Below, one piece after another: positions 33,546 to 44,250 of a stretch of DNA of 64,000 nucleotides. A program made the translations under genes and the position numbers. The notes beneath the pieces were generated by a model. That model searched no databases. It worked only from the letters and a program-made list of their open reading frames with translations, and had not been told where the DNA came from. The stretch covers positions 134,128,326 to 134,192,325 of the forward strand of contig OY282558.1 of assembly GCA_958295665.1 (NCBI GenBank). The letters are read 5' to 3'. The stretch's first letter is position 1. Each line of letters opens with the position of its first letter. Source of the DNA: Tipula vernalis. Taxonomy: Eukaryota; Arthropoda; Insecta; Diptera; Tipulidae.

Positions 33546-36500
33546 CGGTGGGTGAATATTGGGTAGCGTATTTCAATATGTGCCCAACTGAAGGTCAAAT
33601 CGATGTCACGACTTATTTGCACGTAACAATCAAGAGGATAAATCCAGCAGATAGACGATGATTTGCAAAATAAAAATAAATTACACAAATGCCCTCCGAT
33701 CCATTACAGTACTCAAGTTAAAAATACTTAAAACATATTAAAAAAGCTTGTTTACAGCTTTCTGGAAGTCTTTTCAATATCGAGTTTTCAATACCAGTTA
33801 CCAAGTTAAAAGCTTCTAAAGTACGACGATTTATATTAAATATGAAAGCTTGTTAATTTTTTTTTGTATTCAAAGCTTTTAGAGTTTTTCACGGATTAAA
33901 ATATATCCATTATATTAGCATTTATAGTAGAGCTCTTATTAAAATGATATCTATATAACAATGAATGAATTAAACTAGTTGATGAAATGGTCGTTCATCG
34001 TATAAAATTCTTTTTTTTTTTATTATAGTAGTAACTATACATATATTATTATTTAAAATACCCTGACTAAACGTCTAAAAAATATAAAAGCTAACCAATA
34101 AAAATCCCTAAAATATCTGTACATTGTTGTCTCAAAAATACACTTTACGACCAGCACACATCCATAAATCCATAGGGTACTAAAAACTACATGAAATTAT
34201 TACTGAGATAAATGGATTACAGGAGCTGTATATATTATTCCCTAAGCAAAAGTTTAAATTCGATTCATAATATTGTGGCAATAAAAATATTATTTTTATA
34301 GTTAACTATTTCATTTATGTATATGTGTACTTTACAACAATATATATTGAAAGCTCGTTTATTTAAAAAGAACCCGTACAAATAATACAACAAACTTAAG
34401 GGCATCAACATATATACAGCATATAGCATATAAACACACAAAAAAGTTTCAAGACAAAAACCTTTGATACATGGTATATATGTTTTTAACATTAAACTAC
34501 ACTAAATGTAACTAAAACTCTGTAAAAAGCAATAAAGTTTAACAAACAAAGAAAATTAATTAATAATTTTATGTATTATGATGTTTGCTGAAAAAATTAT
34601 TTTTACAAAATTATGTTATAGTTTTCTTATTGTGTCCCAAATGGATGATGTAATTGCATGAAGTGACGATGGAATAATATTGTAACAGGTGGGAGGTGAG
34701 GTTGTGTTATATATTCGGGTGAAAATCCTAAAATTGAAATAAATGAAATTTCTTAAGAAAACACAAAGTTTGCTATTTTCATTTTATATCTGGGAGGTTG
34801 TTATGCTTGTATGTTGTATTTGTGTAGTTGATTTGGAATGAACTAAATCTAGGTAAGGAGCCGGGAGCTAATTATTTATTTGGCTAAATGATATACAACG
34901 AGAAACGACATTCATAAAAATGAATTATGCGCGTGATGTGTGACAAAATAAAATAATTTTTGATGTATTCACAGCATAACAGAAAAAGCTCCTCTTTTTT
35001 TTTTTTTTTTCTTTGTATATAAACTTGTTGTTGATTCTCTTGTCGTGCAGAGACATTGTCTTTTAGCTGCTTGCTTTATTTTATTATTTAAACAGCATCC
35101 AATTTAACAATTTTTTTTATATTTTTTTTTTTGGATTTATGTGTATCCCATTTGACGATATACATACACATATTTTAATTAAATTAAGCTTTTAGTTTTC
35201 TTCTTTATGCACCATAAATACACAAATTTTAGGGACAAATTTTATGATGATTATATTGTTAATCTTTATGCTTGGATTATTCGCCAACAACATAAGGATT
35301 TAATTTAATTGTTTTTGCTTGCCAGAAACAACAAATCGTGATTTGAATTTGGGTATGATTTGTGGGATTTATGACGACTTATGATATTAGCAAATTGCTA
35401 CTTTTGCCTGTTTCTTTTATTAGGATGCGCAGATGTTTAAAAAGTTAACTTAAAACTAAAACCAAAATCATAACCAACTAAATCATTAATATCAATATTC
35501 GTGCAAATTACGTACAGTATAAAATTGCAATTTTTTTTTTCTACAAGTGCGGAAAAACACCAACATTGTATTCAAAATTATTATTTACAAAAAAAAAAAC
35601 AAAAAAAAAGTTAAGCTCTATACATTTCGTTTCCTCCAAGTTATTTAATCCACATCTAATTTTGGCTTCCATTTCAATTAGTACCAAATCCTGAATAGAA
35701 AATTAAACACAAAGCTCTTGCGTTGTTTGGTGTGCCAAAAAAAAAAAAACAAAAAACCCATCATCATTTGTTAAAATTATATTCGCATCATCAAACTTTC
35801 GGCTGATATTGTTGTTCATGCCACCATACCGCCGCCAGCGATGGAAATGCGTATAAAATCTTACCATCGAATATAAAAAGTTCACAAGAGAAAATAAGGA
35901 AAAATTTTGTTGCGGGATTTTTGCGTTAAACTTTTTTTGTTGTTTATTTGGTTTTGAGAAAAGCTTATAATCACTTTCGACAGGTAATATTTGAAACTTT
36001 TTTTATGAGTCGGCTTGTACATGTTTTAAATTAATTATTACCGGTACCAGTACCTCACATAGCAAGAATTATTGTAAATAAATGATAGTCTTGTATTTCA
36101 CGCTATTAATAACTAATGACACCTCCTCCTACTAAAGTGTTTATTATAAAGAATAAACCAATATTCTTATTTATATTGCCAAAAATAAAATAACGATTGA
36201 AATGCTTTTAATATTTTTAGTTTTGTGAAGTTTTAGTTTTCAGAGCTTTTTACGGTGTAACGCATAGCGTCGTCCCCAATAATATAAAGGCAACATGTTC
36301 TAGTCGGTTTTTGGATCATACCCTGGGTCATGATTACAATCTGAAACTAAAGAGAACACACAAAGAATCATTCACTTATAAATATAATTACCTTCTATAC
36401 TTATCTGAAAATTTTCTCCATCAAAAGGGCTTTTTGCGCATATATTTGATTATCTGTAAATGTATAAAAATGGCTATATTTAATCTACAAATTGTATTGT

Positions 36501-36600
36501 ATCAAGTCAATTAACTTACCATACACAAACTAATTTGTTTACTTTTGTTTATTTTGACAATTACCATTTATATATACAAGATGAAGAATATTATATACTA
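33546..36600. other. AT-rich non-coding DNA
   Basis: No supported gene. It holds poly-T and poly-A runs (34,011-34,022; 34,995-35,012; 35,588-35,608) and frequent AAAGCT words like the 18.6-21.7 kb block. Confidence 0.45.
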
Positions 36601-36759
36601 GGTATGCCGTTCCACTTTCAAGGAATTGGTACTAAATTCCGTGGCGATCCGTGGAATTTATTTCTTAGAGCTTAGGTTTTTTGTTTTTCTCCTCTTTGAA
36701 TTCTTCTTCTCATTTTTTTTTTTTTTTTTTTTTTTTTGTTGATTCGCTATTACATAATC

Positions 36760-38150
36760 ATGAATATCCACGATCTTGAGCCTAAGGAAGTGCATGTTGA
36801 ATGTGTGTTACGCAACATTCCTCCTGGTCCCCAGGCTTTACAGATCTTGCAAGCTGAAATAGCAGGCGAAAATCAATTCCCAATACTTATTGGGCAACAA
36901 CCTCATGAGTTGGCACTGAGGAATCCGCAACATGAACTTAGGATATATGCAGACTGAAAAAAAATCGGTTGTCTTCCCAGCTCAATACGATTTTTCCAAG
37001 ATTAAGAGCCGCCTCTTTCACATTGAAAATAGATATAGGCGGTTGCAAACTGTTTTGGCGCAAGACGATTCATTATTGGCCCTTATTGACGATTGCCAAG
37101 AGTTACGTATGAGATTTTGGGACCAGGAGCTCAACTGTATATTCTCATCTCCTCTCGAGGAACCGGGGGCGACAAAAATCCCAGTAGTACCAAGTACCAA
37201 CATGGTTAACATTTTAGGTGATTTATCCATTACTAATCCATTGAACGATAACGGCATCGGCGAGGTTAACGCAAGGTGCCGAGCTAAGGCGCCAAATTAT
37301 AGAACTGAATCTGTGACGAGTAAATCTGAATAGAATGGTGGAAGGCTAGAAACTAACCTCAATTTACTCAACGTTTTATCGGATATACTAATGGGGGCCA
37401 GTAGCAGTTCCCCGAGGAAACTGCTCCAATTCCCTTGGATAAACCACTGCATGTCTCTATACCTCGCGGAAACGTGATGGACGGGACCAAACTCTTAAAG
37501 TTTTGGAACTTGAAATTCAGTGGCTCCAGTAAGGATACGCCGGTTGAAAGATTTGTATCTAGAGTTGATAAAATGACACGACGAGCGGGTATTGACCTAA
37601 ATAGATCAGTGGAAGCCATTACCAGTCTCCTGACGGAAGACGCGCTAGAATGGTTTTGGGTCACCCTAGAACGATACCCTAATTCTAGTTGGGATCAAGT
37701 TAAGCATGTTATGATTGATCGATTTTGTTTATGTATCTCGGACAGAGAAATCAAGAAAGCTTTGGATGCTCGTAAACAAAAGTACCCTCGCGAAACGTAC
37801 GACGAATTTCAAGACACAATTTTAAAATTGTCTCTGCAAGCGAAGACCCCTATTTCGGATTTAGCTTTAATTGAAATCCTAACAAACAACATGCGTCCTG
37901 GTCTGCAGGTGGCTCTGGCAGGTAAGCCTATAAACCATCTGGGTTCATTGGCTCAGGAATGTCGGAGACACGAGAATTTATGGTCTCAAGTTCAATTTCA
38001 TCCAATGTTAAAGTGCCGAATGAAGTCGAGGACGAATGGGAATGGAATGAGTTTTAAGCGATAACTACTCCAAGCACCCGAGCCGTTTCACGATCAACTA
38101 GTTTTAATAAACCAGATCCTAAATGTTGGAATTGTCACGCGAGTGATCAT
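36760..38150 (+). pseudogene. gag pseudogene (plus-strand gypsy)
   Basis: It begins at ATG in MNIHDLEPKEVHVECVLRNI. There is a frameshift near 36,940 into RLFHIENRYRRLQTVL, a stop near 37,333, and then a 200-codon piece with the capsid-like sequence KFWNLKFSGSSKDTPVERF (~37,495-37,550) and later LALIEILTNNMRPGL. Two zinc-knuckle-like motifs follow near 38,125-38,240 (CWNCHASDHF and CYGCGKENIFSPNC), the second frameshifted relative to the capsid and of atypical spacing. It resembles gag of gypsy-lineage elements. Confidence 0.75.
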
Positions 38151-38499
38151 TTTTATCAAAACTATAGTCAAACAAAGTTGCGCGTTTTATGTTATGGTTG
38201 TGGGAAGGAAAATATATTTTCCCCGAACTGTGGATCTTGCCAAACTAATCGACCGGGAACCTCACAGAGGATGATGCTAACTTCTCGGGATTCGCATCTT
38301 CAAAATCAATCACGCCCGAGCAGAGAAACAGAGGAAACGGCCAGCAATACTGTACCTTATCCAGGACGGTTCCTAAAGAAGTAAACACGTTTTATTTTAA
38401 CAATCCCAAGCCACTCAAACTTACTTCGCGATTAAGTCGTTCTTTTATACACTTCCAACAGCGTCGCAGAAGCAAATGCACAATCTGCGAATCTCACTT

Positions 38500-39720
38500 T
38501 ACCAATAGTCCGGACGGTAGACTTTATGTAAATGTCACTTTAAATGGGGTATCTGTGCGGGGTTTGCTGGATTCTGGAGCTAATATTAGTGCACTGGGGA
38601 AGGACGGTACTCAAACTCTCTCAAAACTTGGCGTCAAGTTGCATAATTTTCTATCAATGGTGTCCACTGCGAATGGCGTTCAAGAGCATATCCTTGGATA
38701 TGCTATGGTTTAAGTAAGCTTCAATGGAAAGGAAAGATTACTACGCGTTTACTTAGCACCCAGCTTATCACAGCCTCTTTATTTGGGAATGGATCTTTTT
38801 CGTTTGTTCGATATCCATTTCGAGATTAATGAGGTCGACGCTAAGGCCGATATGTCTAATTCAATTAATACGGATCCCTTGAGGCACACGCTGTCGCAAG
38901 ACCAACACCAGGCTTTATGTGATGTTATATCCTTATTCCCTTCATCCGGTTATCAAGGCTTAGGGCGTACTACCCTCGTAACACATAAAATCGACACGGG
39001 TCATTCTCGTCCAGTTAAACAACGCTACTAGCTGGATCGAATAATCAACCTAGGTGTGATAGAAGAAAGTGAAAGTCCCTGGAGTTCACCCGTTACCCTG
39101 GTAACAAAGTCTAATGGCTAGGTTATCGATAGACGGCCTGCTGAGTCGACTGGAAAATACCAACTTCATTTCTAGTCTAGATTTGAAAGATGTTTTTTGG
39201 CAAATTCCGCTCGACGGTGATGCGAAATGTAAAACGGCGTCGGGGGCGTTCTGTATCAAAAACACGGCAATGAAGAACATCCCATCGCATACTACTCCCA
39301 TAAACTCAATCCCTCCCAATGCAAGTACAGTGTAATGGAACTCGAGTGCTATGCCGCTGTATTATGCATCAAGAAATTTTATTCATACATAGAGGGATTT
39401 GTGTTTACTATCATCACTGACCACGCTAGTCTCCGCTCGCTAATGGATCAGTCTGATTTGTCAGGCCGTTTAGCCAGATGGAGTCTAAAGCAGCAGGGCT
39501 TTAAATTTCATATTGTCCACCGTAAAGGTGCGTTAAACACTGTACAAGACACCCTTTCCCGCGATTTTTGTGAGGAAATGGTGCCTGGTCCGTCGAGCTC
39601 CTGTAATGATGATATGCTTCATGTTGACCTTAACTCAGACGGATTTCAAGATGAGGAATACATAAACCGAGTCCGCGAGGTGGGAGCAGCTCGTAATACC
39701 AACCCTAACTTGCTAGTGTA
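38500..39720 (+). pseudogene. PR-RT-RNase H pseudogene with RT palm deleted
   Basis: The protease has the active-site motif LLDSGANISALG (~38,565) and YLGMDLFRLFDI downstream, interrupted by a stop at ~38,712. RT shows the entry motif KQRYY, VIEESESPWSSPVTLV (~39,065) and SLDLKDVFWQIPL (~39,175). The sequence then jumps directly to RNase H (HPIAYYSHKLNPSQCKYSV, ~39,280), so the palm with its catalytic YxDD is gone. RNase H continues as a 128-codon frame (39,335-39,721) ending at GALNTVQDTLSRDF plus a linker. Confidence 0.8.
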
Positions 39721-39730
39721 AGATGGCCAA

Positions 39731-40474
39731 TTGCTGATCAGACCAACGTACTCAACTAACTATATTGACACCGATTTACCCCAATGGAAATTGGTAGTTC
39801 GTAAAAGCTTAACGCAGTCATTAATTAAACTAGCACATTGTCCCCATTCGTCGAGTCACATGGGAATAACCAAAATGCTTGATAGGATAAAGCGCAATTT
39901 GTATTGGCCACAAATGTTGTCAAATGTTAATAACTTTATAATGAATTGCCAGGTATGCAAAATGATGAAAGCTACGAACACATCTCTAAGACCGCCGATG
40001 GGTAAGCAGTTTGAGATAAAGCGTCCGTTTCAACATATTTATTTAGATTTTTTCGGTCCTTTTCCGCGATCACGCAATCATGATTGTTATGTGTTGGTTA
40101 TGCTTGATGCGTACTCCAAATGTATCATCATAAAGGCCCTTAAAGAAGCATCGACTTCGGCCCTAGTCGCGTTCGTGGAGAAGGAAGTATTCCACATATT
40201 TTCAGTTCCAGAGTTTGTATTTACAGACAATGGAAAACAATTTATTTCGCAAAGATTCCAACATTTACTGTCCCAATATGGCGAAATGTTTCTAGACAAA
40301 TTTAACAAACATTATAATGCTCTCAGGAATCTTAATATTTTAATTGAACATTGGGACTTATACCTGGTATTTCACATTATGGAAAAGGTAGATAAAGTGT
40401 CACGAAGAGCATTAGAAAAGAAAAAACCGCTCAATGAGATTTTTACCGTTAAACGAGTTTTAGTTAAGCGATGA
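39731..40474 (+). pseudogene. Chimeric frame: gypsy integrase joined to BEL gag
   Basis: A 247-codon frame with two parts. Residues ~1-185 are gypsy integrase: an H2C2 zinc domain (H-x-H and CQVC, ending ~39,960), a DDE core with first Asp in YLDFFGPFP (~40,050) and second in FTDNGKQF (~40,225). The core then breaks off before the catalytic Glu. From about residue 188 (~40,295) it becomes BEL/Pao gag (FNKHYNALRNLN, ALEKKKPLNEIFTVK), ending at 40,474. The BEL frame continues from an ATG overlapping the stop. A fusion frame this clean is unusual. No protein function is claimed. Confidence 0.75.
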
Positions 40475-40940
40475 CATCTACACCATCGAGTATGTCAACT
40501 AACAAATCTACGGTTGGTAAACAGACCCAAGCTAAAGCAAACCATGCTAAATCTAGCTTTGTAGCTAATTCACCTTCTCAAATACCACCTAGTTTTGTTT
40601 GTTTTTATTGCAAAGGCGAACATAGTTATAAGTGCAAAGTATTTGAAATCCTATAATGGGATCAACGAAAGGACTGGTTAATTACTAAGAATTTATGTCG
40701 GAAATGTTTAGGCAATCATAATATGTCTCAATGCCGTTCAAAAGAGTATTATGTATGTCACAAGGCGCATCACACGCTGTTTCTTTTTACTAAATTAAAT
40801 GCCCCTAGTAATGCACATATCAATACCGCCAGTAACAATAATAGTAACATTATTGTACCAGCCACAGAACAAGTACAAGTACAAGTTTCACAAATCAGGC
40901 ACATATTCAAAATAAGTCAACGACAGGCCCTAATGTAAAT
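40290..40940 (+). pseudogene. BEL/Pao gag C-terminal part with zinc fingers
   Basis: After the capsid end shared with the chimeric frame, the frame from ATG 40,471 is Ser/Thr/Lys-rich, then reads FVCFYCKGEHSYKCKVFEIL and, past an in-frame stop (~40,653), LITKNLCRKCLGNHNMSQC (~40,680-40,735) and a third Cys/His stretch. This zinc-finger array is typical of BEL/Pao Gag and binds nucleic acid in the family. There are at least two stops or frameshifts. Confidence 0.75.
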
Positions 40941-41079
40941 GTAGTTAATTCATCTATTGGTATTATCTCTGATAAATATGCTGATCAAAAACAAGTTATT
41001 GCTACCAGTTTACAGGATTGTGATGTTCAATCTCGAAAATCACAAATTTTATTATCAACAGCAATTATTGTTTATGCCG

Positions 41080-41570
41080 AAAGTTTCAAGGGATTACATC
41101 TTCCTTGTCGAGCTCTTATCGATCAAGGCTCAATGTCAAATTTTGTCATGGAATCGTTCTTTCAACGATTAAGGGCATCGAAAAAATCAACGTGTGTACC
41201 AATTACTAGTTTGGCTGATCCAACTTTTAATATACCCCAGGATATTGATCTTCTATTGGGAGCTGATATTTTTAACCAAATTATTTGTGGTGACAAATTA
41301 GTTTTGGTAGAGGAGTTACCTCCTATTATTAACACATGTTTGGGTTATCTCATTTGCGAAAAAACCTACGGACCTCGCAGTGAAACGTCCATTTCGATGC
41401 ATTGTTGTTCGCAATTAAACCAACAAGTAGAACGGTTCTCTCAAGTTGAAGAAATATGTCCGATCAGTAATTATTCCATCGAAGAAAAGGCGTGTGAGGC
41501 TCATTATTCGAAACATGTTAAACGAAACCCAGAAGGACGTTATATCGTCGCTCTTCCAACTTAAAATAAA
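41080..41570 (+). pseudogene. BEL/Pao protease pseudogene
   Basis: The motif CRALIDQGSMSNFVMESF (~41,108-41,160) contains the aspartic protease site in the D-Q-G-S form common in BEL/Pao elements. Downstream are IDLLLGADIFNQII (~41,245) and a linker with the pre-RT KRNPEGRYIVALP (~41,520). A frameshift lies near 41,135. Gag-Pol cleavage is inferred from the family. Confidence 0.75.
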
Positions 41571-41679
41571 ATCTCGGAACTCAGAAATTCATATCAATCT
41601 GCTCTTAAACAGTTTTTGTGTTTGGAAAGAAGGTTAGAAAGAACTCCTGAATTAAAAAAGCAATATGTAGATTTTATCC

Positions 41680-42910
41680 ACAACCAAGGTGCGTGTAGTA
41701 TTCAACGCTTCGGCTAAAACCACTTTAGGCTTTTCATTAAATGATGCTTTAATAACGGGACCGACGATCCAAGATGATATATTTGCAATGCTAATTCGTT
41801 TCCGTACATTTCCCATTGCACTGTTATCTGATATCGCTAAAATGTATCGCCAGATACTTATCCCCGAATCAGATCGAGCTCTACACCAAATCACTTGGCG
41901 GCGTCATCCTAGTGAAGAGTTATCCATTTACTAATTGAATATTGTGACTTATGGCACCGCGAGCGCGTCTTGACGATCTCGTTTCTGGTGCCGATACTAT
42001 TCACGAAACTTCTTTCTTAAAGAAGAAATTAATTAAATTGTTATCAAAGGGTGGTTTCGACTTACGAAAATGGTCGTCAAATGTATTAGAGCTGGGATCT
42101 AACGGCGAAAATGAGACGTCTTCATCTACCACTGTATTGGGTGTAAAGTGGAATTTTGTCGATGATGAGTCTAGTCTGTTTCCAATTAACAATATTTCAA
42201 AGTCGAATTTGGTCACAAAGCGATGTGTGTTGTCTAATTTATCGCAAATGTTCGACCCTATGGGATTATGTGCACCCATCATTTTTACAGGCAAACTGGG
42301 TGGGGGTTGGATGGGGATACTGAATTTGCCCAACCTCTTTTAGCGAAATGGGAAGCCTTTATAAATCAATTAAACATTTTATCAATAATCCGAATACTAA
42401 GATGCGTAGTTCCCGTTAATCAAATAGTAGAATTTCATGGTTTCGGAGACGCCTCCGAAAAGGATTATGGTTGTTGTGGGTATATTAGATATGCGTTGGA
42501 TAATGGAAATTACAGTTGTCGTTTGCTTTGTGCGAAATCCAGAGTCACACCCTCTAAGAAACACACAATTCCCCGATTGGAGTCGTTAGATTTAAAATTC
42601 GATCGAATAGTATTGTGGTCATACTCCGAAATAACTTTATATCGGATTCAATCGTCTCCTTCGGAATATGCTACGTTTGTAGCTAACAGAATATCTAAAA
42701 TCCAGGATCTAGTTCCTCTGGATGTGTGGGCGCACATACCTACCCAAGAAAATCCTGCGGATTTGGTTTCGCGAGGTCTAATGCCTGCGGAAATTAAATC
42801 AAATTCAATTTGGTGGAATGAACCGCCGTTTTTGTCGAATTCACAATGTCATTGGCCTACTACGCGAGCGCAAGTTTCAGCTGCATCAGAGGATTCCGAG
42901 CTAGCTAAAT
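41680..42910 (+). pseudogene. BEL/Pao RT and RNase H pseudogene
   Basis: RT: VRVVFNASAKTTLGFSLND (~41,690) and TGPTIQDDIFAML, then LLSDIAKMYRQI with the first catalytic Asp (~41,825). After a deletion the palm motif appears as RLDDLVSGADTI (~41,963), where Y-V-D-D is expected, so residues in front of the aspartates were lost. The thumb reaches MFDPMGLCAPIIFTG (~42,250). After a frameshift RNase H follows with HGFGDASEKDYGCCGYI (~42,437) and TPSKKHTIPRLESL, plus a shortened C-terminal part with NPADLVSRGL (~42,750). Confidence 0.8.
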
Positions 42911-43159
42911 GAGTTTAATAATGACCTTATAGATCAATACTCAGAATATAGTCGTCTTTTGAGAATTTCAGCATTATGTATTAGATTTATAAAAAATAGC
43001 AGACGGCCTTAATGTTAACAAATTAAAGCATGTCAAATTTCTGTTGAGGAAATAAACAACGCCTTGAAAGGTTTGGTTAAACATATGCAGTCACAAGTCT
43101 ATTGTGTCGAGTTGAAAGAATTAAAGAAACAGGGGATTCTCAACAATTAAAACCCGATA

Positions 43160-44250
43160 AGAAAATAAAACCTGTTTATTGACGGTGATGGTATAATACG
43201 TGTAGGTGGACGGCTGGCTAACTCGTCTTTACCTTATGATAATATTCATGCGATTTTACTCCCTGCAGGCCTCAATTTTAGTAAAATGTTTGTCAAAAAC
43301 GAACATTCTCGAAATTTGCATGCAGGTCTCAGTGCTTTATAAAGTTATGTTCGTCAAAAGTTCTGATTTGTTAATGGTCGCAATTTGTGTAGTATTCGAA
43401 TGTATTCGTTGTTTTAGAACAAAGCAAGCTTCGATCGAACAATAGTCCTGGGTCAATTGCAAAGTCAACGAGTGCAACTCTCCCGACCGTTTTCTATTGT
43501 CGGGATTGATTTTTGTGGTCCATTTTCCACTCGTTCTAAAGTTAGATCAAATGTCACTACTAAATCATATATTGCTCTATATATTTGTTTTGTAACTAAG
43601 GCAGCCCATTTAGAGGTTGTGTCCGATCTTTCTACGAACGCTTTCTTGGCGTCGCTTCGACGTTTCATTGGACGTAGATGTTGTTGTGTAAATATATTCA
43701 GCGACAATGTCACCAATTTCATTGGGGCACAAAGTGAATTGGGTGATTTGCAACGATTATTTAGGTCTGAAATTCATCGTAATCAACTTTTGAGATTTTG
43801 AAACGATCATAATATATCATGGCAAACAATTCCACCTCGATCATCGCATTTCGGTGGTTTTTGGGAGGCGGCCATAAAAAGCGCCAAGCACCACTTAAAA
43901 CGAGTACTAGGGAATTATATATGCACAATAGAAGAATTAAGTACACTGATCGTTCAGGTTGAAGCGTGTCGGAATTACAGGCCATTCATACCTTTGTCAG
44001 AAGATCCTTCGGATTTTCGTTCATTAACACATGGACATTTTTTAATTAGAGAACCAATTAATTTACTATCCAAGCCAGAGTAGAAATAAATGGTTAAAGC
44101 AATTTGAGAACATTAAGGTGGGAACATTGGCCCTTCTTAAGGAAGATAATATTCCTCCCATAAAATGGATTATGGGTCGCGTAATCGGGACTCTTCCTGG
44201 AAAAGATGAGATCGTAAGGGTTGTTTCGGTTAAAATTTAGTATTAACATT
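43160..44250 (+). pseudogene. BEL/Pao integrase and DUF5641 pseudogene
   Basis: Zinc-domain remnants lie near 43,210-43,440. The DDE core has its first Asp in IVGIDFCGPF (~43,497), its second in IFSDNVTNF (~43,697), and, past an in-frame TGA at 43,799, the Glu in HFGGFWEAAIKSAKHHL (~43,846). All three catalytic residues are still visible. The DUF5641-type tail follows with frameshifts, including LKEDNIPPIKWIMGRV (~44,137). Strand transfer into target DNA is the family role; this copy is broken. Confidence 0.8.

Larger units (their letters stand above)
36600..40290 (+). mobile_element. Ty3/gypsy element, plus strand, fused to BEL/Pao
   Basis: Plus-strand order: a possible primer-binding site (TGGCGATCCGTGGAA, ~36,640), a poly-T run (36,713-36,737), gag (36,760-38,150), protease (38,500-38,850), RT (38,960-39,220, palm deleted), RNase H (39,220-39,570) and integrase (39,720-40,290). 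The element ends abruptly within integrase, where BEL/Pao gag sequence continues in the same frame. No LTR is identified. Confidence 0.8.
40290..44250 (+). mobile_element. BEL/Pao retrotransposon, nearly full coding order
   Basis: Plus-strand order: gag C-terminal part, zinc fingers, protease, RT, RNase H, integrase and DUF5641 tail. The 5' LTR and gag N-terminus are lost at the gypsy junction, and no 3' LTR is recognised after 44,250. The frames are broken at many points. Confidence 0.85.

Noticed and set aside
36311..36514. Small open frame upstream of the plus-strand gypsy
   Set aside because: Short, without motifs and of random-looking composition.
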